This document shows positions 47,838-57,519 of a stretch of 64,000 nt of DNA, in pieces; within the stretch, counting starts at the first letter, position 1, and each line of letters starts with the position of its first letter. The stretch covers positions 124,001 to 188,000 of the forward strand of contig NZ_QEPZ01000004.1 of assembly GCF_003253005.1 (NCBI RefSeq), in the 5' to 3' direction. This DNA comes from Haemophilus parainfluenzae (GTDB lineage Bacteria > Pseudomonadota > Gammaproteobacteria > Enterobacterales > Pasteurellaceae). A model generated the notes under the pieces. The model saw only the letters and a program-made list of their open reading frames with translations. It was not told where the DNA came from and did no database searches. Both the position numbers and the translations under genes were made by a program.

Positions 47838-48578
47838 ATGTGGAAGTGGTTACATCCTTACGCAAAACATGAAACCCAATATCATTTATGTGGCAAATTA
47901 AGCCCATTTTTTGGTGCGATTGCGGTTTTATTATTGGCTGTTGGCATTGTGTGGGGCTTAGCTTATGCACCGGCAGATTATCAGCAAGGCAATAGTTTCC
48001 GAATTATGTATGTGCATGTGCCAGCTGCGATTTGGTCAATGGGCGTGTATGGCTCAATGGCGATTGCTGCGATTATTGCATTAGTTTGGCAAATTAAAGC
48101 AGCACACCTTTCGATGGTTGCCATGGCGCCAATTGGTGCGATGTTTACCTTTATCGCGCTAGTCACTGGCGCAATTTGGGGTAAACCAATGTGGGGAACC
48201 TGGTGGGTGTGGGATGCACGTTTAACCGCAGAACTCATTCTTTTCTTCTTATATATCGGTGTATTAGCCCTTTATTCTGCATTTTCTGATCGTGCGGTGG
48301 GTTCAAAATCAGCGGGAATCTTGTGTATTGTTGGCGTAGTGAATTTACCAATTATTCACTTTTCCGTAGAGTGGTGGAATACTTTACATCAAGGGGCAAG
48401 TATCACGAAGTTTGAAAAACCGTCTATTGCAACGCCGATGTTGATTCCACTGATTTTATGTATTTTTGGATTTTTATTTTTATCCATTTGGTTTACGCTC
48501 GTGCGTTATCGCGTTGAATTGCTGAAAGAAGATAGCAAACGCCCATGGGTAAAAGAGTTAGCAAGTAAGCTAAAATAG
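47838..48578 (+). CDS. ccmC: Haem exporter protein CcmC
   Basis: Membrane protein of 246 residues, six hydrophobic segments, with the tryptophan-rich motif WGTWWVWDARLT and flanking histidines (MYVHVP; IIHFSVEWWNTLHQG). It transfers haem to CcmE. Position and length are normal. Confidence 0.97.
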   Translation: MWKWLHPYAKHETQYHLCGKLSPFFGAIAVLLLAVGIVWGLAYAPADYQQGNSFRIMYVHVPAAIWSMGVYGSMAIAAIIALVWQIKAAHLSMVAMAPIGAMFTFIALVTGAIWGKPMWGTWWVWDARLTAELILFFLYIGVLALYSAFSDRAVGSKSAGILCIVGVVNLPIIHFSVEWWNTLHQGASITKFEKPSIATPMLIPLILCIFGFLFLSIWFTLVRYRVELLKEDSKRPWVKELASKLK

Positions 48579-48607
48579 TTTTTCATTTTTATTTTAGGGA
48601 GCGGAAA

Positions 48608-48811
48608 ATGTTTTTCCAAAGTTGGAGTGATTTTATCAATATGGGAGGCTACGGTTTTTATGTGTGGCTTTCCTACGGCATTAGCCTTGTGGCAATGATC
48701 ATTTTGGCGATACAAAGCGTCAAGGGACGTAAAGCGGTGTTAAAAGAAGTGTTACGCGAGCAACAACGTGAAGCTCGTTTAAACCAAGCAAATAAAGGAA
48801 ATACACTATGA
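48608..48811 (+). CDS. ccmD: Haem exporter protein CcmD
   Basis: Small single-pass membrane protein of 67 residues beginning [20 protein letters not shown], a typical CcmD, with a charged cytoplasmic tail. It helps CcmA-CcmB-CcmC release holo-CcmE. Overlaps ccmE by four bases. Confidence 0.93.
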   Translation: MFFQSWSDFINMGGYGFYVWLSYGISLVAMIILAIQSVKGRKAVLKEVLREQQREARLNQANKGNTL

Positions 48812-49338
48812 ATCCAAGACGTAAATCAAGACTCTCTATCATTATCTTTGTGATTTTGGGTATTTCGATTGCAACAGGTTTAGTCCTTTATGCACTTCGC
48901 CAAAATATTGATTTATTTTATACGCCATCAGAAGTCATTGAAGGTAAAGAAGGCAAAGCAGATCAAAAACCTGAAGTAGGGCAACGCATCCGTGTAGGTG
49001 GCATGGTTGTGGAAGGCACAGTAAAACGTGATCCAAAAAGCTTAAAAGTTCGCTTTGACTTAAATGATATTGGTCCATCTATCAGTGTAGAATATGAAGG
49101 TATTCTTCCTGATCTTTTCCGTGAAGGGCAAGGTATCGTCGCGCAAGGCGTATTAAAAGAGCCTACTTTATTAGAGGCGACAGAAGTACTTGCTAAACAT
49201 GATGAAAATTATGTACCACCTGAATTAGGCGAAAAAATGCAGAAAGTACATAAGCCAATGGGCGCAGAGTTAAAAGGCGAAAGTGAAGCTGATCGTCGTT
49301 ATAAAGAAACTCAGCAAAAACCGCAAGAAGGTCAATAA
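48808..49338 (+). CDS. ccmE: Haem chaperone CcmE
   Basis: Periplasmic haem chaperone of 176 residues with one N-terminal membrane anchor and an OB-fold domain. The haem-binding histidine is in [11 protein letters not shown] near residue 131. The C-terminal tail is charged. Its stop shares a base with the ccmF start. Confidence 0.97.
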   Translation: MNPRRKSRLSIIIFVILGISIATGLVLYALRQNIDLFYTPSEVIEGKEGKADQKPEVGQRIRVGGMVVEGTVKRDPKSLKVRFDLNDIGPSISVEYEGILPDLFREGQGIVAQGVLKEPTLLEATEVLAKHDENYVPPELGEKMQKVHKPMGAELKGESEADRRYKETQQKPQEGQ

Positions 49339-51287
49339 TGATTGCTGAACTAGGAAATTATGCGCTTGCTTTAAGTCTTGCCGTTTCATTCTTTTTAGCG
49401 ATTTTCCCATTATGGGGCGCAGAAAAAGGTCACCCTCAATTAATGTCATTGGCTCGTCCAATGACTTATGGTTTATTTTTCAGTTTAACCATTGCTTTTG
49501 CGGCATTATTCTATCTATTTGCTGTTAATGATTTCAGTGTGCAATATGTGGTAAATAACTCTAACAGCAGTTTACCGATTTATTATCGTTTATCTGCGGT
49601 GTGGGGTTCACATGAGGGCTCATTATTACTTTGGATTTGGTTATTAACACTTTGGGGCGCAGCCGTAGCCTTATTTAGCAAACACTTGCCACAAGAAGCC
49701 GTAGCTCGTGTGTTAGGTATTATGGGGATTATTAGCATCGGCTTTTTACTCTTCGTCTTATTTACCTCAAATCCATTTACCCGTACATTCCCTGATTTCC
49801 CAGTAGATGGCAGAGAACTCAACCCGATGTTGCAAGATGTGGGCTTGATTTTCCATCCTCCATTGCTTTATATGGGATATGTTGGTTTTTCTGTGGCTTT
49901 TGCCTTTGCGATTGCCTCATTAATGACAGGGAAATTAGACTCCGCTTGGGCAAGATGGTCTCGCCCTTGGACGATGGCAGCTTGGGTCTTTTTAACACTC
50001 GGAATCGTGCTCGGTTCTTGGTGGGCGTATTATGAGCTAGGCTGGGGTGGCTGGTGGTTCTGGGATCCTGTAGAAAACTCCTCTTTAATGCCTTGGCTTG
50101 CAGGAACCGCATTAATCCACTCTTTATCGGTGACTGAAAAACGTGGCTCTTTTAAAGCTTGGACTGTGCTTTTAGCAATCCTTGCTTTCTCACTTTGCTT
50201 ACTGGGTACGTTCTTAGTTCGTTCTGGTATCTTAGTGTCAGTACATGCCTTTGCTTCAGATCCTACACGTGGTTTATATATTCTTGCTTATTTGGTTGTG
50301 GTAATTGGTGGTTCTTTAACCTTGTACGCTTACAAAGGCAACCAAATTCGTTCGCGTGATAATGCAGAACGTTATTCTCGCGAAACCTTATTGTTATTAA
50401 ATAACATCCTATTAATGACCGCACTTTGTGTGGTGTTCTTAGGGACGTTATTGCCATTAGTTCACAAACAATTAGGTTTGGGCTCTATTTCGATCGGTGC
50501 GCCGTTCTTTGATCAAATGTTCCTGATTATTATGACCCCATTTGCCTTATTACTAGGTATTGGGCCATTGGTTAAATGGCGTCGCGATCAGTTCTCTGAA
50601 ATTCGTACACCGGTTGTAGTGAGTGTGATTGTGATGGCGATTGCAGGCTTTGCCTTACCATATTTCCTACAAAATAAACTCACTGTTAGTGCGGTGCTTG
50701 GTACTATGATGTCTGTCATTATTGTATTACTGAGCCTCTACGAAATGAAACAACGTGCAACACACCGTGAATCTTTCTTTAAAGGTATTACCAAGCTTTC
50801 CCGTTCCCATTGGGGGATGATTTTGGCTCACCTTGGTGTAGCCATGACAGTTTGGGGAATAGCCTTTAGCCAAAACTTCAGTGTGGAACGTGATGTGCGA
50901 ATGGCTGTTGGTGATACAGTGCAGATTGCTAATTATGACTTTAAATTTGCTGGCGTGAGTGATGCAAATGGACCTAACTATATGGGCGGTCAAGCACGAA
51001 TCGACATTTCAAAAGAGGGTAAGCCGGAAGCAACATTATTTGCTGAAAAACGTTTTTATACCGTCAGCAAAATGCCAATGACGGAAGCGGCAATTAATTG
51101 GGGCTTTACTCGCGATCTGTATGTTGCTTTGGGCGAAAAGATAGATGATAACTCATGGGCGCTACGCCTTTACTATAAACCTTTTATCCGTTGGATTTGG
51201 ATTGGAGGATTGTTTATGGCATTAGGTGGTTTGCTCTGTATGTTTGACCGTCGTTATCGTTTTAGTCGATTAGTTAAGCAGTCTTAA
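49338..51287 (+). CDS. ccmF: Haem lyase subunit CcmF
   Basis: Polytopic membrane protein of 649 residues with the motif [18 protein letters not shown] near residue 235. It attaches haem to CXXCH sites together with CcmH and CcmI. It is a paralogue of nrfE at 636-2540. Confidence 0.96.
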   Translation: MIAELGNYALALSLAVSFFLAIFPLWGAEKGHPQLMSLARPMTYGLFFSLTIAFAALFYLFAVNDFSVQYVVNNSNSSLPIYYRLSAVWGSHEGSLLLWIWLLTLWGAAVALFSKHLPQEAVARVLGIMGIISIGFLLFVLFTSNPFTRTFPDFPVDGRELNPMLQDVGLIFHPPLLYMGYVGFSVAFAFAIASLMTGKLDSAWARWSRPWTMAAWVFLTLGIVLGSWWAYYELGWGGWWFWDPVENSSLMPWLAGTALIHSLSVTEKRGSFKAWTVLLAILAFSLCLLGTFLVRSGILVSVHAFASDPTRGLYILAYLVVVIGGSLTLYAYKGNQIRSRDNAERYSRETLLLLNNILLMTALCVVFLGTLLPLVHKQLGLGSISIGAPFFDQMFLIIMTPFALLLGIGPLVKWRRDQFSEIRTPVVVSVIVMAIAGFALPYFLQNKLTVSAVLGTMMSVIIVLLSLYEMKQRATHRESFFKGITKLSRSHWGMILAHLGVAMTVWGIAFSQNFSVERDVRMAVGDTVQIANYDFKFAGVSDANGPNYMGGQARIDISKEGKPEATLFAEKRFYTVSKMPMTEAAINWGFTRDLYVALGEKIDDNSWALRLYYKPFIRWIWIGGLFMALGGLLCMFDRRYRFSRLVKQS

Positions 51288-51339
51288 TTGTAATAAGGGG
51301 CGCATTGCCCCTAGAAATAGATGTGAAATTGATAGTGTT

Positions 51340-51885
51340 ATGAATAAAAAACTACTTATCCCACTTATTGTTTTTCTTGCGGTAGCTGCAGCTTTTTTAG
51401 TTCAGTTAGGACGCAATGCACAAGGTGATGATCCCAAAGCGTTAGAATCTGCTCTTGTGGGGAAACCTGTGCCACAGAAAATATTAACGGATTTATTGGA
51501 AAATAAAACCTACGGTAATGAAATTTTCCAACAAGGTAAACCGGTTCTCTTAAATGTGTGGGCGACTTGGTGTCCAACTTGTTATGCAGAGCATCAATAC
51601 TTGAATCAATTGGCTAAACAGGGCGTAACAATCATTGGTATCGACTATAAAGATGAATCACCAAAAGCTGTAAAATGGCTAAAAGATTTAGGCAATCCTT
51701 ATAGTCTTGTGCTTAAAGATGAGAAAGGTTCTTTTGCATTAGATTTAGGCGTTTATGGCGCACCGGAAACATTCATTGTAGATGGCAAAGGCGTGATTCA
51801 TTATCGCTTAGCGGGTGATGTGAATGAACGCGTTTGGAATGAGGTTTTAAAACCGATTTATGACAAACTCGCGGAGAAACCATAA
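51340..51885 (+). CDS. dsbE: Thiol:disulfide interchange protein DsbE (CcmG)
   Basis: Membrane-anchored periplasmic thioredoxin-like protein of 181 residues. Active site WCPTC near residue 77; the cis-proline region reads GAPETFIVD. It keeps apocytochrome cysteines reduced. Its stop overlaps the ccmH start. Paralogue at 113-643. Confidence 0.95.
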   Translation: MNKKLLIPLIVFLAVAAAFLVQLGRNAQGDDPKALESALVGKPVPQKILTDLLENKTYGNEIFQQGKPVLLNVWATWCPTCYAEHQYLNQLAKQGVTIIGIDYKDESPKAVKWLKDLGNPYSLVLKDEKGSFALDLGVYGAPETFIVDGKGVIHYRLAGDVNERVWNEVLKPIYDKLAEKP

Positions 51886-52349
51886 TGAAAAAATCATGGA
51901 TTTTTTTAACCGCACTTTTTATGAGCCTCTCTGCGACAGCTTCTATTGATGCATTGAATTTTGCCTCACCGGAGCAAGAAAAGGATTATCATCAATTAAC
52001 GCAAGAGCTTCGTTGTCCTCAATGTCAAAATAACAATATTGCAGATTCGAATGCAACTATTGCTGTAGATATGCGTGGCAAAGTATTTGAATTGTTGCAA
52101 GAAGGCAAGAAACGAAGTGAAGTCGTTGATTATATGATTCAACGTTATGGCAATTTTGTGACCTATGATCCACCAATGACGACGTCAACAATCGTATTAT
52201 GGATTGCCCCAATTTTGTTAGTGTTGATTGGCATTTTATTTATATTTAAACGTAAATCAAAAAGCCCAAGTGCGGTCAATTCTGACGCGATTTTAGATGA
52301 TGAAGAGAATGCACGTTTATCGGCTTTACTCAAAGAAAAGGATAAATAA
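51885..52349 (+). CDS. ccmH: Cytochrome c-type biogenesis protein CcmH
   Basis: Protein of 154 residues with a signal peptide, the redox motif LRCPQCQNNN near residue 45, and a C-terminal membrane helix (about 103-122). It reduces apocytochromes within the haem lyase complex. It lacks the TPR domain, which is encoded by the next gene. Its stop shares a base with ccmI. Confidence 0.94.
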   Translation: MKKSWIFLTALFMSLSATASIDALNFASPEQEKDYHQLTQELRCPQCQNNNIADSNATIAVDMRGKVFELLQEGKKRSEVVDYMIQRYGNFVTYDPPMTTSTIVLWIAPILLVLIGILFIFKRKSKSPSAVNSDAILDDEENARLSALLKEKDK

Positions 52350-53266
52350 TGAATTTTGCATTAAGTATTATTGTGCTCACTTTAGTCGTGGCATTGATTT
52401 GTTTTTATCCCTTGCTGTGTTCTGTTAAAGCGAAAGAAGATAAAAAACGTGATGAGTTAAATAAAGCATTGTATTTTTCTCGCTTAAAAGAGATTGAGCA
52501 AGATAATCAGCAAGGTTTAGTTGAGAATGTTGAACAACTCAAACAAGAGCTACAGAAAACATTATTGGAAGATATTCCTCAACAAGAAACACAAGCCATC
52601 GATAAAAATGCCAAAAATTACGGTAAGTTGTGGTTTGTTTCTGGTTTATTAGGTTTGGCCATTATTGCATCGGGAGCTTATTTCCCTCTGGGATCTTGGA
52701 AAGCCGAGGATATGATGGAAAAAACATTGGCAAAATTACCTTACTTCTTTGAACGAATCAAAGAAGAAGACACAAACCCAATGACGGATGCAGAAATGCG
52801 GCAATTTTCGACCGCTCTTCGTTTGGATTTACAAAAAACTCCAAAGGATGCTAAAAAATGGTGGTTGTTAGGTCAGGTAGGAATGAATTTAGGTAATGGA
52901 AAATTAGCCTTTGATAGCTACCAACAAGCGAATAAACTTGAGCCGGATAATTTAGATTATAAGCTTTCTTATGCACGTATGTTAATGTCTTCTGAAGATC
53001 AAACGGATAAACTGAAAGGTAATCAGCTTTTACGTGAGATTATTCGTCAAGACCATTCTAATCCTGAAGCCTTAAGTTTACTGGCTTTCAGCTATTTTGA
53101 AGGTGAGGATTATAAAATGGCAGCAGTAACCTGGGCAATGATGTTACGTTTATTGGAGCCGGATGATCCTCGGGTGCCAATGCTTGAGAAGAGCATTCGT
53201 GCTGCACGTGATGCCCTTGCTTTACAGGAAGAAGAAAAAGCAAAAAGTGTCACACCGGAGAAATAA
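52349..53266 (+). CDS. ccmI: Cytochrome c maturation TPR protein CcmI
   Basis: Protein of 305 residues with two membrane helices (about 3-22 and 92-112) and a periplasmic TPR domain (about 155-280). It holds apocytochrome c C-termini for the haem lyase. This is the domain fused to CcmH in E. coli. Its stop shares a base with the next gene. Confidence 0.9.
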   Translation: MNFALSIIVLTLVVALICFYPLLCSVKAKEDKKRDELNKALYFSRLKEIEQDNQQGLVENVEQLKQELQKTLLEDIPQQETQAIDKNAKNYGKLWFVSGLLGLAIIASGAYFPLGSWKAEDMMEKTLAKLPYFFERIKEEDTNPMTDAEMRQFSTALRLDLQKTPKDAKKWWLLGQVGMNLGNGKLAFDSYQQANKLEPDNLDYKLSYARMLMSSEDQTDKLKGNQLLREIIRQDHSNPEALSLLAFSYFEGEDYKMAAVTWAMMLRLLEPDDPRVPMLEKSIRAARDALALQEEEKAKSVTPEK

Positions 53267-53664
53267 TGAAATCTCAATTATTAGGTTTTCACCATATTGC
53301 AATTATTGCTTCGAACTATGCACGTTCGAAGCATTTTTATATAGATATTTTAGGGACTAAAAAGCTAAATGAAACTTATCGGGCAGAACGAGATAGTTAT
53401 AAATTAGATTTAAGTTTTCCTGATGGGAGTCAAATAGAGCTATTTTCTTTCCCAAATCCGCCTCAAAGAGTAACCAACCCCGAAGCTTGTGGTTTGCGAC
53501 ATTTAGCATTTAAAGTCGAAAATATTGATGAATATGTCGCTTATCTTTTGGAAAATAGTATTGATTGTGAACCAATTAGAGTTGATGAATTAACAGGAAT
53601 GAAGTACACTTTCTTCAGAGACCCAGATTATTTACCTATTGAATTATACGAAAATAATTATTAA
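53266..53664 (+). CDS. VOC-fold protein, YaeR/GloA2-like
   Basis: Protein of 132 residues with the glyoxalase/bleomycin-resistance (VOC) fold. Metal-type residues are in GFHHIAIIAS (histidine 9), IELFSFP, LRHLAFKV and PIELYE. It resembles E. coli YaeR, whose substrate is uncertain. Its start overlaps the ccmI stop (TAATG), so it is coupled to the ccm operon although it has no known role there. Confidence 0.82.
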   Translation: MKSQLLGFHHIAIIASNYARSKHFYIDILGTKKLNETYRAERDSYKLDLSFPDGSQIELFSFPNPPQRVTNPEACGLRHLAFKVENIDEYVAYLLENSIDCEPIRVDELTGMKYTFFRDPDYLPIELYENNY

Positions 53665-53683
53665 CGTAGAAAATCAAATTATT

Positions 53684-54277
53684 ATGAGTCATATTAAGAA
53701 AAAAATTGGGATTTACTCTTTTTGTGTTTTAGCATCATCAGTTGTTTTAGCCGAAGGTAGTAGTGTTGTATATGCAACCAAAATGACAACTCCTGAAAAT
53801 CATGTCGCTGTGAATATTTCTGAGAGCAACGTAACAGAGACAGTAAAATATATTGATGGAAAGGCGAAGAGAAGTTTAGATCCTACATCTGAAAAAGATA
53901 TGGCAGAGTTGGCCAATAGTGTTGAGTTTGAAGTATATAAATTTAACGAGAGTGCTTCTTCAAAAACAACTTTTCTTTCACCAGCCGGGATTTGTAGAGG
54001 GTTTAAGAGTGATGATGGCGTAGATGTAACAAACTCAAGCAGCTATTATATTAAGCCTAATGATGCAAGTGAATATTATGGCAGCGTTTTAGGAGCGACA
54101 ATTTATAAAAAAGGTGAAACGAAAAATTCACAGTATGTTCCTGTTTATGCAATAAAGAATGCCAATGTTGCAAAATACATTGAAAAAAATGAAGATCTAA
54201 ACGTTAGAAAAAAAGCTAATGAGCGGATTAAAGAAGGCAGAGAAACACTTAATAAAGAGGTTTGTAATAAAAGGTAA
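53684..54277 (+). CDS. Exported protein of unknown function
   Basis: Protein of 197 residues. Starting at the ATG giving MSHIKKKIGIYSFCVLASSV, it has a signal peptide ending VLAEG; an earlier in-frame start would overlap the VOC gene. I do not recognise a family. The mature part is polar and includes LDPTSEKDMAELANSVEFEVY, split here as two short stretches around residue 75-95, and a lysine/glutamate-rich C-terminus with two cysteines (C near 107 and 193). It lies 19 bases after the VOC gene and five bases before a small lipoprotein gene, so the three may be cotranscribed. Confidence 0.6.
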   Translation: MSHIKKKIGIYSFCVLASSVVLAEGSSVVYATKMTTPENHVAVNISESNVTETVKYIDGKAKRSLDPTSEKDMAELANSVEFEVYKFNESASSKTTFLSPAGICRGFKSDDGVDVTNSSSYYIKPNDASEYYGSVLGATIYKKGETKNSQYVPVYAIKNANVAKYIEKNEDLNVRKKANERIKEGRETLNKEVCNKR

Positions 54278-54282
54278 AATTT

Positions 54283-54579
54283 ATGAAAAAATTAATCTCT
54301 ATTGCGGCATTAGCTGTTTTGACAGCTTGTACCGCACCTCAAGAAGCTTCTAGCATTGGTAATGGAGCAGCAGTGTATGATATGAACGCAGTGCAGGATT
54401 ATAATACTCGAGTAATAAGTGGTAACACTGTTACTGCTCGAGAAAAGGCGAGAGTCGCACAAAGAGATAGTGTTCCAAATGAAGTGAATGCAAGCGATCA
54501 TCGTCCAAAATCAACTGGCTATTCTCGCTATCCTGTAGCGATTATGCCTGCATTTGGTTATTGCCATCACTGCTGGTAA
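54283..54579 (+). CDS. Small putative lipoprotein with a CHHC C-terminus
   Basis: Protein of 98 residues with a lipobox LTAC, so cysteine 16 should be lipidated. The rest has no family I recognise; it ends FGYCHHCW, a CXXC pair with two histidines between, which could bind metal or be redox-active. It starts five bases after the previous exported protein and is followed by a strong terminator. Confidence 0.7.
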   Translation: MKKLISIAALAVLTACTAPQEASSIGNGAAVYDMNAVQDYNTRVISGNTVTAREKARVAQRDSVPNEVNASDHRPKSTGYSRYPVAIMPAFGYCHHCW

Positions 54580-54598
54580 TTAAATGACTAAAAAAATT

Positions 54599-54629
54599 AA
54601 CCGCACTTGAAAAAGTGCGGTTATTTTTT
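54599..54629. terminator. Inverted uptake-signal terminator between the lipoprotein gene and hda
   Basis: AACCGCACTT and AAGTGCGGTT form a 10-base perfect stem closed by a GAAA tetraloop and followed by a T-run on the plus strand, with an A-run before it for the other direction. It serves both convergent genes. Confidence 0.92.
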
Positions 54630-54636
54630 TATCTGT

Positions 54637-55332
54637 TTATAAGCCTAAAATAGATTTCACAAAAGGAATGGTCAGGTTTCGTTTAGCTTGCAATGAGGCT
54701 TTATCGAGTTGAACTAACGCCTCTTTTAATGTCGCCATATCTCGATCTAGACGAGTAAATATAAAATTGGCAGTATCATCTGAAAGCATAATACCGCGCT
54801 GATGGGCATTTTGTTTCAATACAGCGAGTTTTTGTTCATCGCTGAGTGGAATCAATTGATAACTTTCTCCCCATTTTAAGCGAGAAGCAAGATCTGGTAA
54901 TTTAACGGGGAGAGCAGTTGGAGATTGAACTGCACTGACAACCAATAATGTTTTGCCATTGGCTTTAATACGATTAAAGAGATTAAATAAGGCTATTTCC
55001 CATTCTGAATTTCCAATAACCGATTGCAAATCATCCAGGCAAATCAATTCTTGCTGTTCTAAATTTTCAAAAACAGCCGTGGAGAAATATTGTGATTTGC
55101 TCAATGGAACATAAATCGCACTACGTTGTTGCTGAATATATTCATTACAGAGTGCGCGTAGAAGATGAGTTTTTCCGACGCTTTGGTTTCCCCAAAGGTA
55201 GAAGAATTGTTGCTGTAAATCAGTCATATTTTGACGCAAAGAATTGAGCAATAATGCATTATTATCGCTATAAAAATTCTCAAGCGTTTCATCATCAATT
55301 TGATGAATAGGTAAAGAAAGTTGCTGATTCAC
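54637..55332 (-). CDS. hda: DnaA regulatory inactivator Hda
   Basis: AAA+ protein of 231 residues. An N-terminal clamp-binding motif QLSLPI lies at 4-9, Walker A reads GNQSVGKTHL, and Walker B LICLDDLQ. Hda with the DnaN clamp stimulates ATP hydrolysis by DnaA, preventing re-initiation. uraA lies 71 bases upstream with a terminator between. Confidence 0.93.
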   Translation of the reverse strand: MNQQLSLPIHQIDDETLENFYSDNNALLLNSLRQNMTDLQQQFFYLWGNQSVGKTHLLRALCNEYIQQQRSAIYVPLSKSQYFSTAVFENLEQQELICLDDLQSVIGNSEWEIALFNLFNRIKANGKTLLVVSAVQSPTALPVKLPDLASRLKWGESYQLIPLSDEQKLAVLKQNAHQRGIMLSDDTANFIFTRLDRDMATLKEALVQLDKASLQAKRNLTIPFVKSILGL

Positions 55333-55362
55333 GGATTAACGAGTTGATTTAAAATAAAAAAG

Positions 55363-55390
55363 AAAGGGCTAAATTTTCATTTAACCCTTT
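55363..55390 (-). terminator. Terminator of uraA
   Basis: On the minus strand a 12-base stem (AAAGGGTTAAAT with ATTTAGCCCTTT, one G-U pair) closed by GAAA is followed by CTTTTTTATTTT. It ends upp-uraA transcription ahead of hda. Confidence 0.9.
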
Positions 55391-55403
55391 TGTTTGGGAA
55401 GTT

Positions 55404-56651
55404 TTATTCTACTTCATTTTTTGCTTTTGGCAAAATTAAGTTCAGTACAATAGCAACGATAGCACAAAGGCTGATACCTTTTAGGGAAACAGCATCGCTG
55501 ACGTTGACAAACATATTACCGATCCCGAAAGTCATTACCACAGAAATGATGCAAAGATTGCGAGGTTCAGTCACATCCACTTTACCTTTAATTAAGGTGC
55601 TCATCCCAACAACGGCAATTGAACCGAATACTAACATCATAATGCCACCCATTACGATGGTCGGGATAGTAGAAAGGAATGCACCTACTTTACCACAGAA
55701 GGAAATTGCAATTGCCCATATCGCTGCCCAAGTCATAATATTGGGATTAAAGTTGCGAGTTAGCATGACAGCACCTGTTACTTCAGCATAAGTGGTATTT
55801 GGTGGACCACCTACTAATGACGCTGCAGCCGTTGCGACACCATCGCCTAATAAGGTGCGGTGTAAGCCAGGTTTTTTAAGAAAATCTTTACCTGTTACAG
55901 AACTAATTGCCATAATACCGCCAACGTGTTCAACGGCTGGTGCGATAGCAATGGGTAGCATATAAAGAATGGCTTCTAAATTAAATTCTGGTTTAGTTAA
56001 TTGGGGTAATTCAAACCATTTTGCGTCTAAAACAGGTTGGAAGTTAATTAAGCCTAGGAATAGACAAACCACATAGCCAGCAACGATACCAAACATAATT
56101 GGAATCAGTTTCATCATACCTTTAGCAAATACCGCAACAGAAAGGGTAGTGACTAAAGTAATCATAGAAACCAATACAGAGTGCTCATAGCTATATGCAC
56201 TGTTTTTACCTAATGCCATATCCACAGCAACGGGGGCAAGCCCCATACCAATAATGATAATTACGGGACCAACAACAACAGGCGGGAAGATGCGCTCAAG
56301 TGCAGCACTACCGCGTAATTTTACTAAGGTTGATAGTGCGAAATAGACTAAGCCTGCACAAGCAAGTCCACCCATTGTGGTTGGGATGCCCCAAGTTTGT
56401 ACGCCATATTGAATAGGCGCAATAAAGGCAAAAGAGGAGGCCAAGAAAATAGGGATTTGTTTACCAGTACAAAGTTGGAAAAGTAGTGTACCGATACCCG
56501 CGGTAAGAAGAGCTGTATTAGAATTTAATCCAGTGATTAAAGGAACTAATACTAAGGCGCCAAAGGCCACAAATAACATTTGTAAACCGACAAACGCTTG
56601 TTTGCCCATGCTTTGCACCTCAACAGGTGCGGTTGTAGTTTGATTACTCAT
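55404..56651 (-). CDS. uraA: Uracil permease UraA
   Basis: Membrane transporter of 415 residues of the NCS2 family, 14 helices expected. Family marks QYGVQTW and AIAPAVEHVGG are seen, with the conserved glutamate that binds uracil in VEHVGG. It imports uracil with protons for salvage by Upp. It is 120 bases downstream of upp with a hairpin in the gap. Confidence 0.94.
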   Translation of the reverse strand: MSNQTTTAPVEVQSMGKQAFVGLQMLFVAFGALVLVPLITGLNSNTALLTAGIGTLLFQLCTGKQIPIFLASSFAFIAPIQYGVQTWGIPTTMGGLACAGLVYFALSTLVKLRGSAALERIFPPVVVGPVIIIIGMGLAPVAVDMALGKNSAYSYEHSVLVSMITLVTTLSVAVFAKGMMKLIPIMFGIVAGYVVCLFLGLINFQPVLDAKWFELPQLTKPEFNLEAILYMLPIAIAPAVEHVGGIMAISSVTGKDFLKKPGLHRTLLGDGVATAAASLVGGPPNTTYAEVTGAVMLTRNFNPNIMTWAAIWAIAISFCGKVGAFLSTIPTIVMGGIMMLVFGSIAVVGMSTLIKGKVDVTEPRNLCIISVVMTFGIGNMFVNVSDAVSLKGISLCAIVAIVLNLILPKAKNEVE

Positions 56652-56732
56652 TTAGTTTCAACTCTCGGTTTGAATTAACTGAAAGTGCGGTCGGTTTTAA
56701 TGCTTTTTTAGCTTTTGTGTTTTCACGCACGG

Positions 56733-56759
56733 AAAAAAGACGGCTATAAATGCCGTCTT
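56733..56759 (-). terminator. Terminator or attenuator between upp and uraA
   Basis: AAGACGGC and GCCGTCTT form an eight-base stem, followed on the minus strand by six Ts. If read fully it would end upp; partial readthrough to uraA is likely, since the gap before uraA is short. Confidence 0.8.
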
Positions 56760-56771
56760 ATTAAAAGGGAA

Positions 56772-57398
56772 TTATTTCGTCCCAAAAATCTTATCGCCAG
56801 CATCACCCAAGCCAGGGATGATGTAGCCTTGTTCATTTAAGTGATCATCAATCGATGCGCAATAAAGTTCGATATCTGGATGTGCTTTTTCTAATGCTTT
56901 GATCCCTTCAGGCGCCGCGACTAATACTAATACTTTGATGTGTTGGCAACCTTTTGCTTTTAATAAATCAATTGTGGAGATCATTGAACCACCGGTTGCG
57001 AGCATTGGATCCACAACGATAGCTAAACGTTCTTCTAAATCGCTCGCGAGTTTTTGGAAATAAGGAACGGGTTCAAGGGTTTCTTCATTACGATAAATCC
57101 CAACCACACTGATACGAGCACTTGGCACATGTTCTAATACACCATCCATCATGCCTAGGCCAGCACGTAAAATTGGTACAACAGTAACTTTTTTACCTTT
57201 GATACGTTCGATTTCAACTGGGCCATTCCAACCTTCAATAATCACTTTTTCTGTTTCAAGATCGGCAGTGGCTTCATAGGTAAGTAAGCTACCCACTTCA
57301 GTTGCAAGCTCACGGAATTTTTTGGTATCAATATCAGCTTCGCGCATCACGCCTAATTTATGTTTAACAAGCGGATGTTTAACTTCAACGAGTTTCAT
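56772..57398 (-). CDS. upp: Uracil phosphoribosyltransferase
   Basis: Enzyme of 208 residues making UMP from uracil and PRPP. The PRPP loop reads [11 protein letters not shown], and the uracil-binding [12 protein letters not shown] is at the C-terminus. It starts [16 protein letters not shown]. Works with UraA, encoded next. Confidence 0.97.
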   Translation of the reverse strand: MKLVEVKHPLVKHKLGVMREADIDTKKFRELATEVGSLLTYEATADLETEKVIIEGWNGPVEIERIKGKKVTVVPILRAGLGMMDGVLEHVPSARISVVGIYRNEETLEPVPYFQKLASDLEERLAIVVDPMLATGGSMISTIDLLKAKGCQHIKVLVLVAAPEGIKALEKAHPDIELYCASIDDHLNEQGYIIPGLGDAGDKIFGTK

Positions 57399-57519
57399 CT
57401 TTTTTCTCCCTTTTAAAAAACAAATTGAAGAATTCTATATCAGAAATATTGAATTTCCTAGTGTTTTTATTATGACAGTTCGGTATAAAAACAATGATAA
57501 AATTGACCGCACTTTGTTA

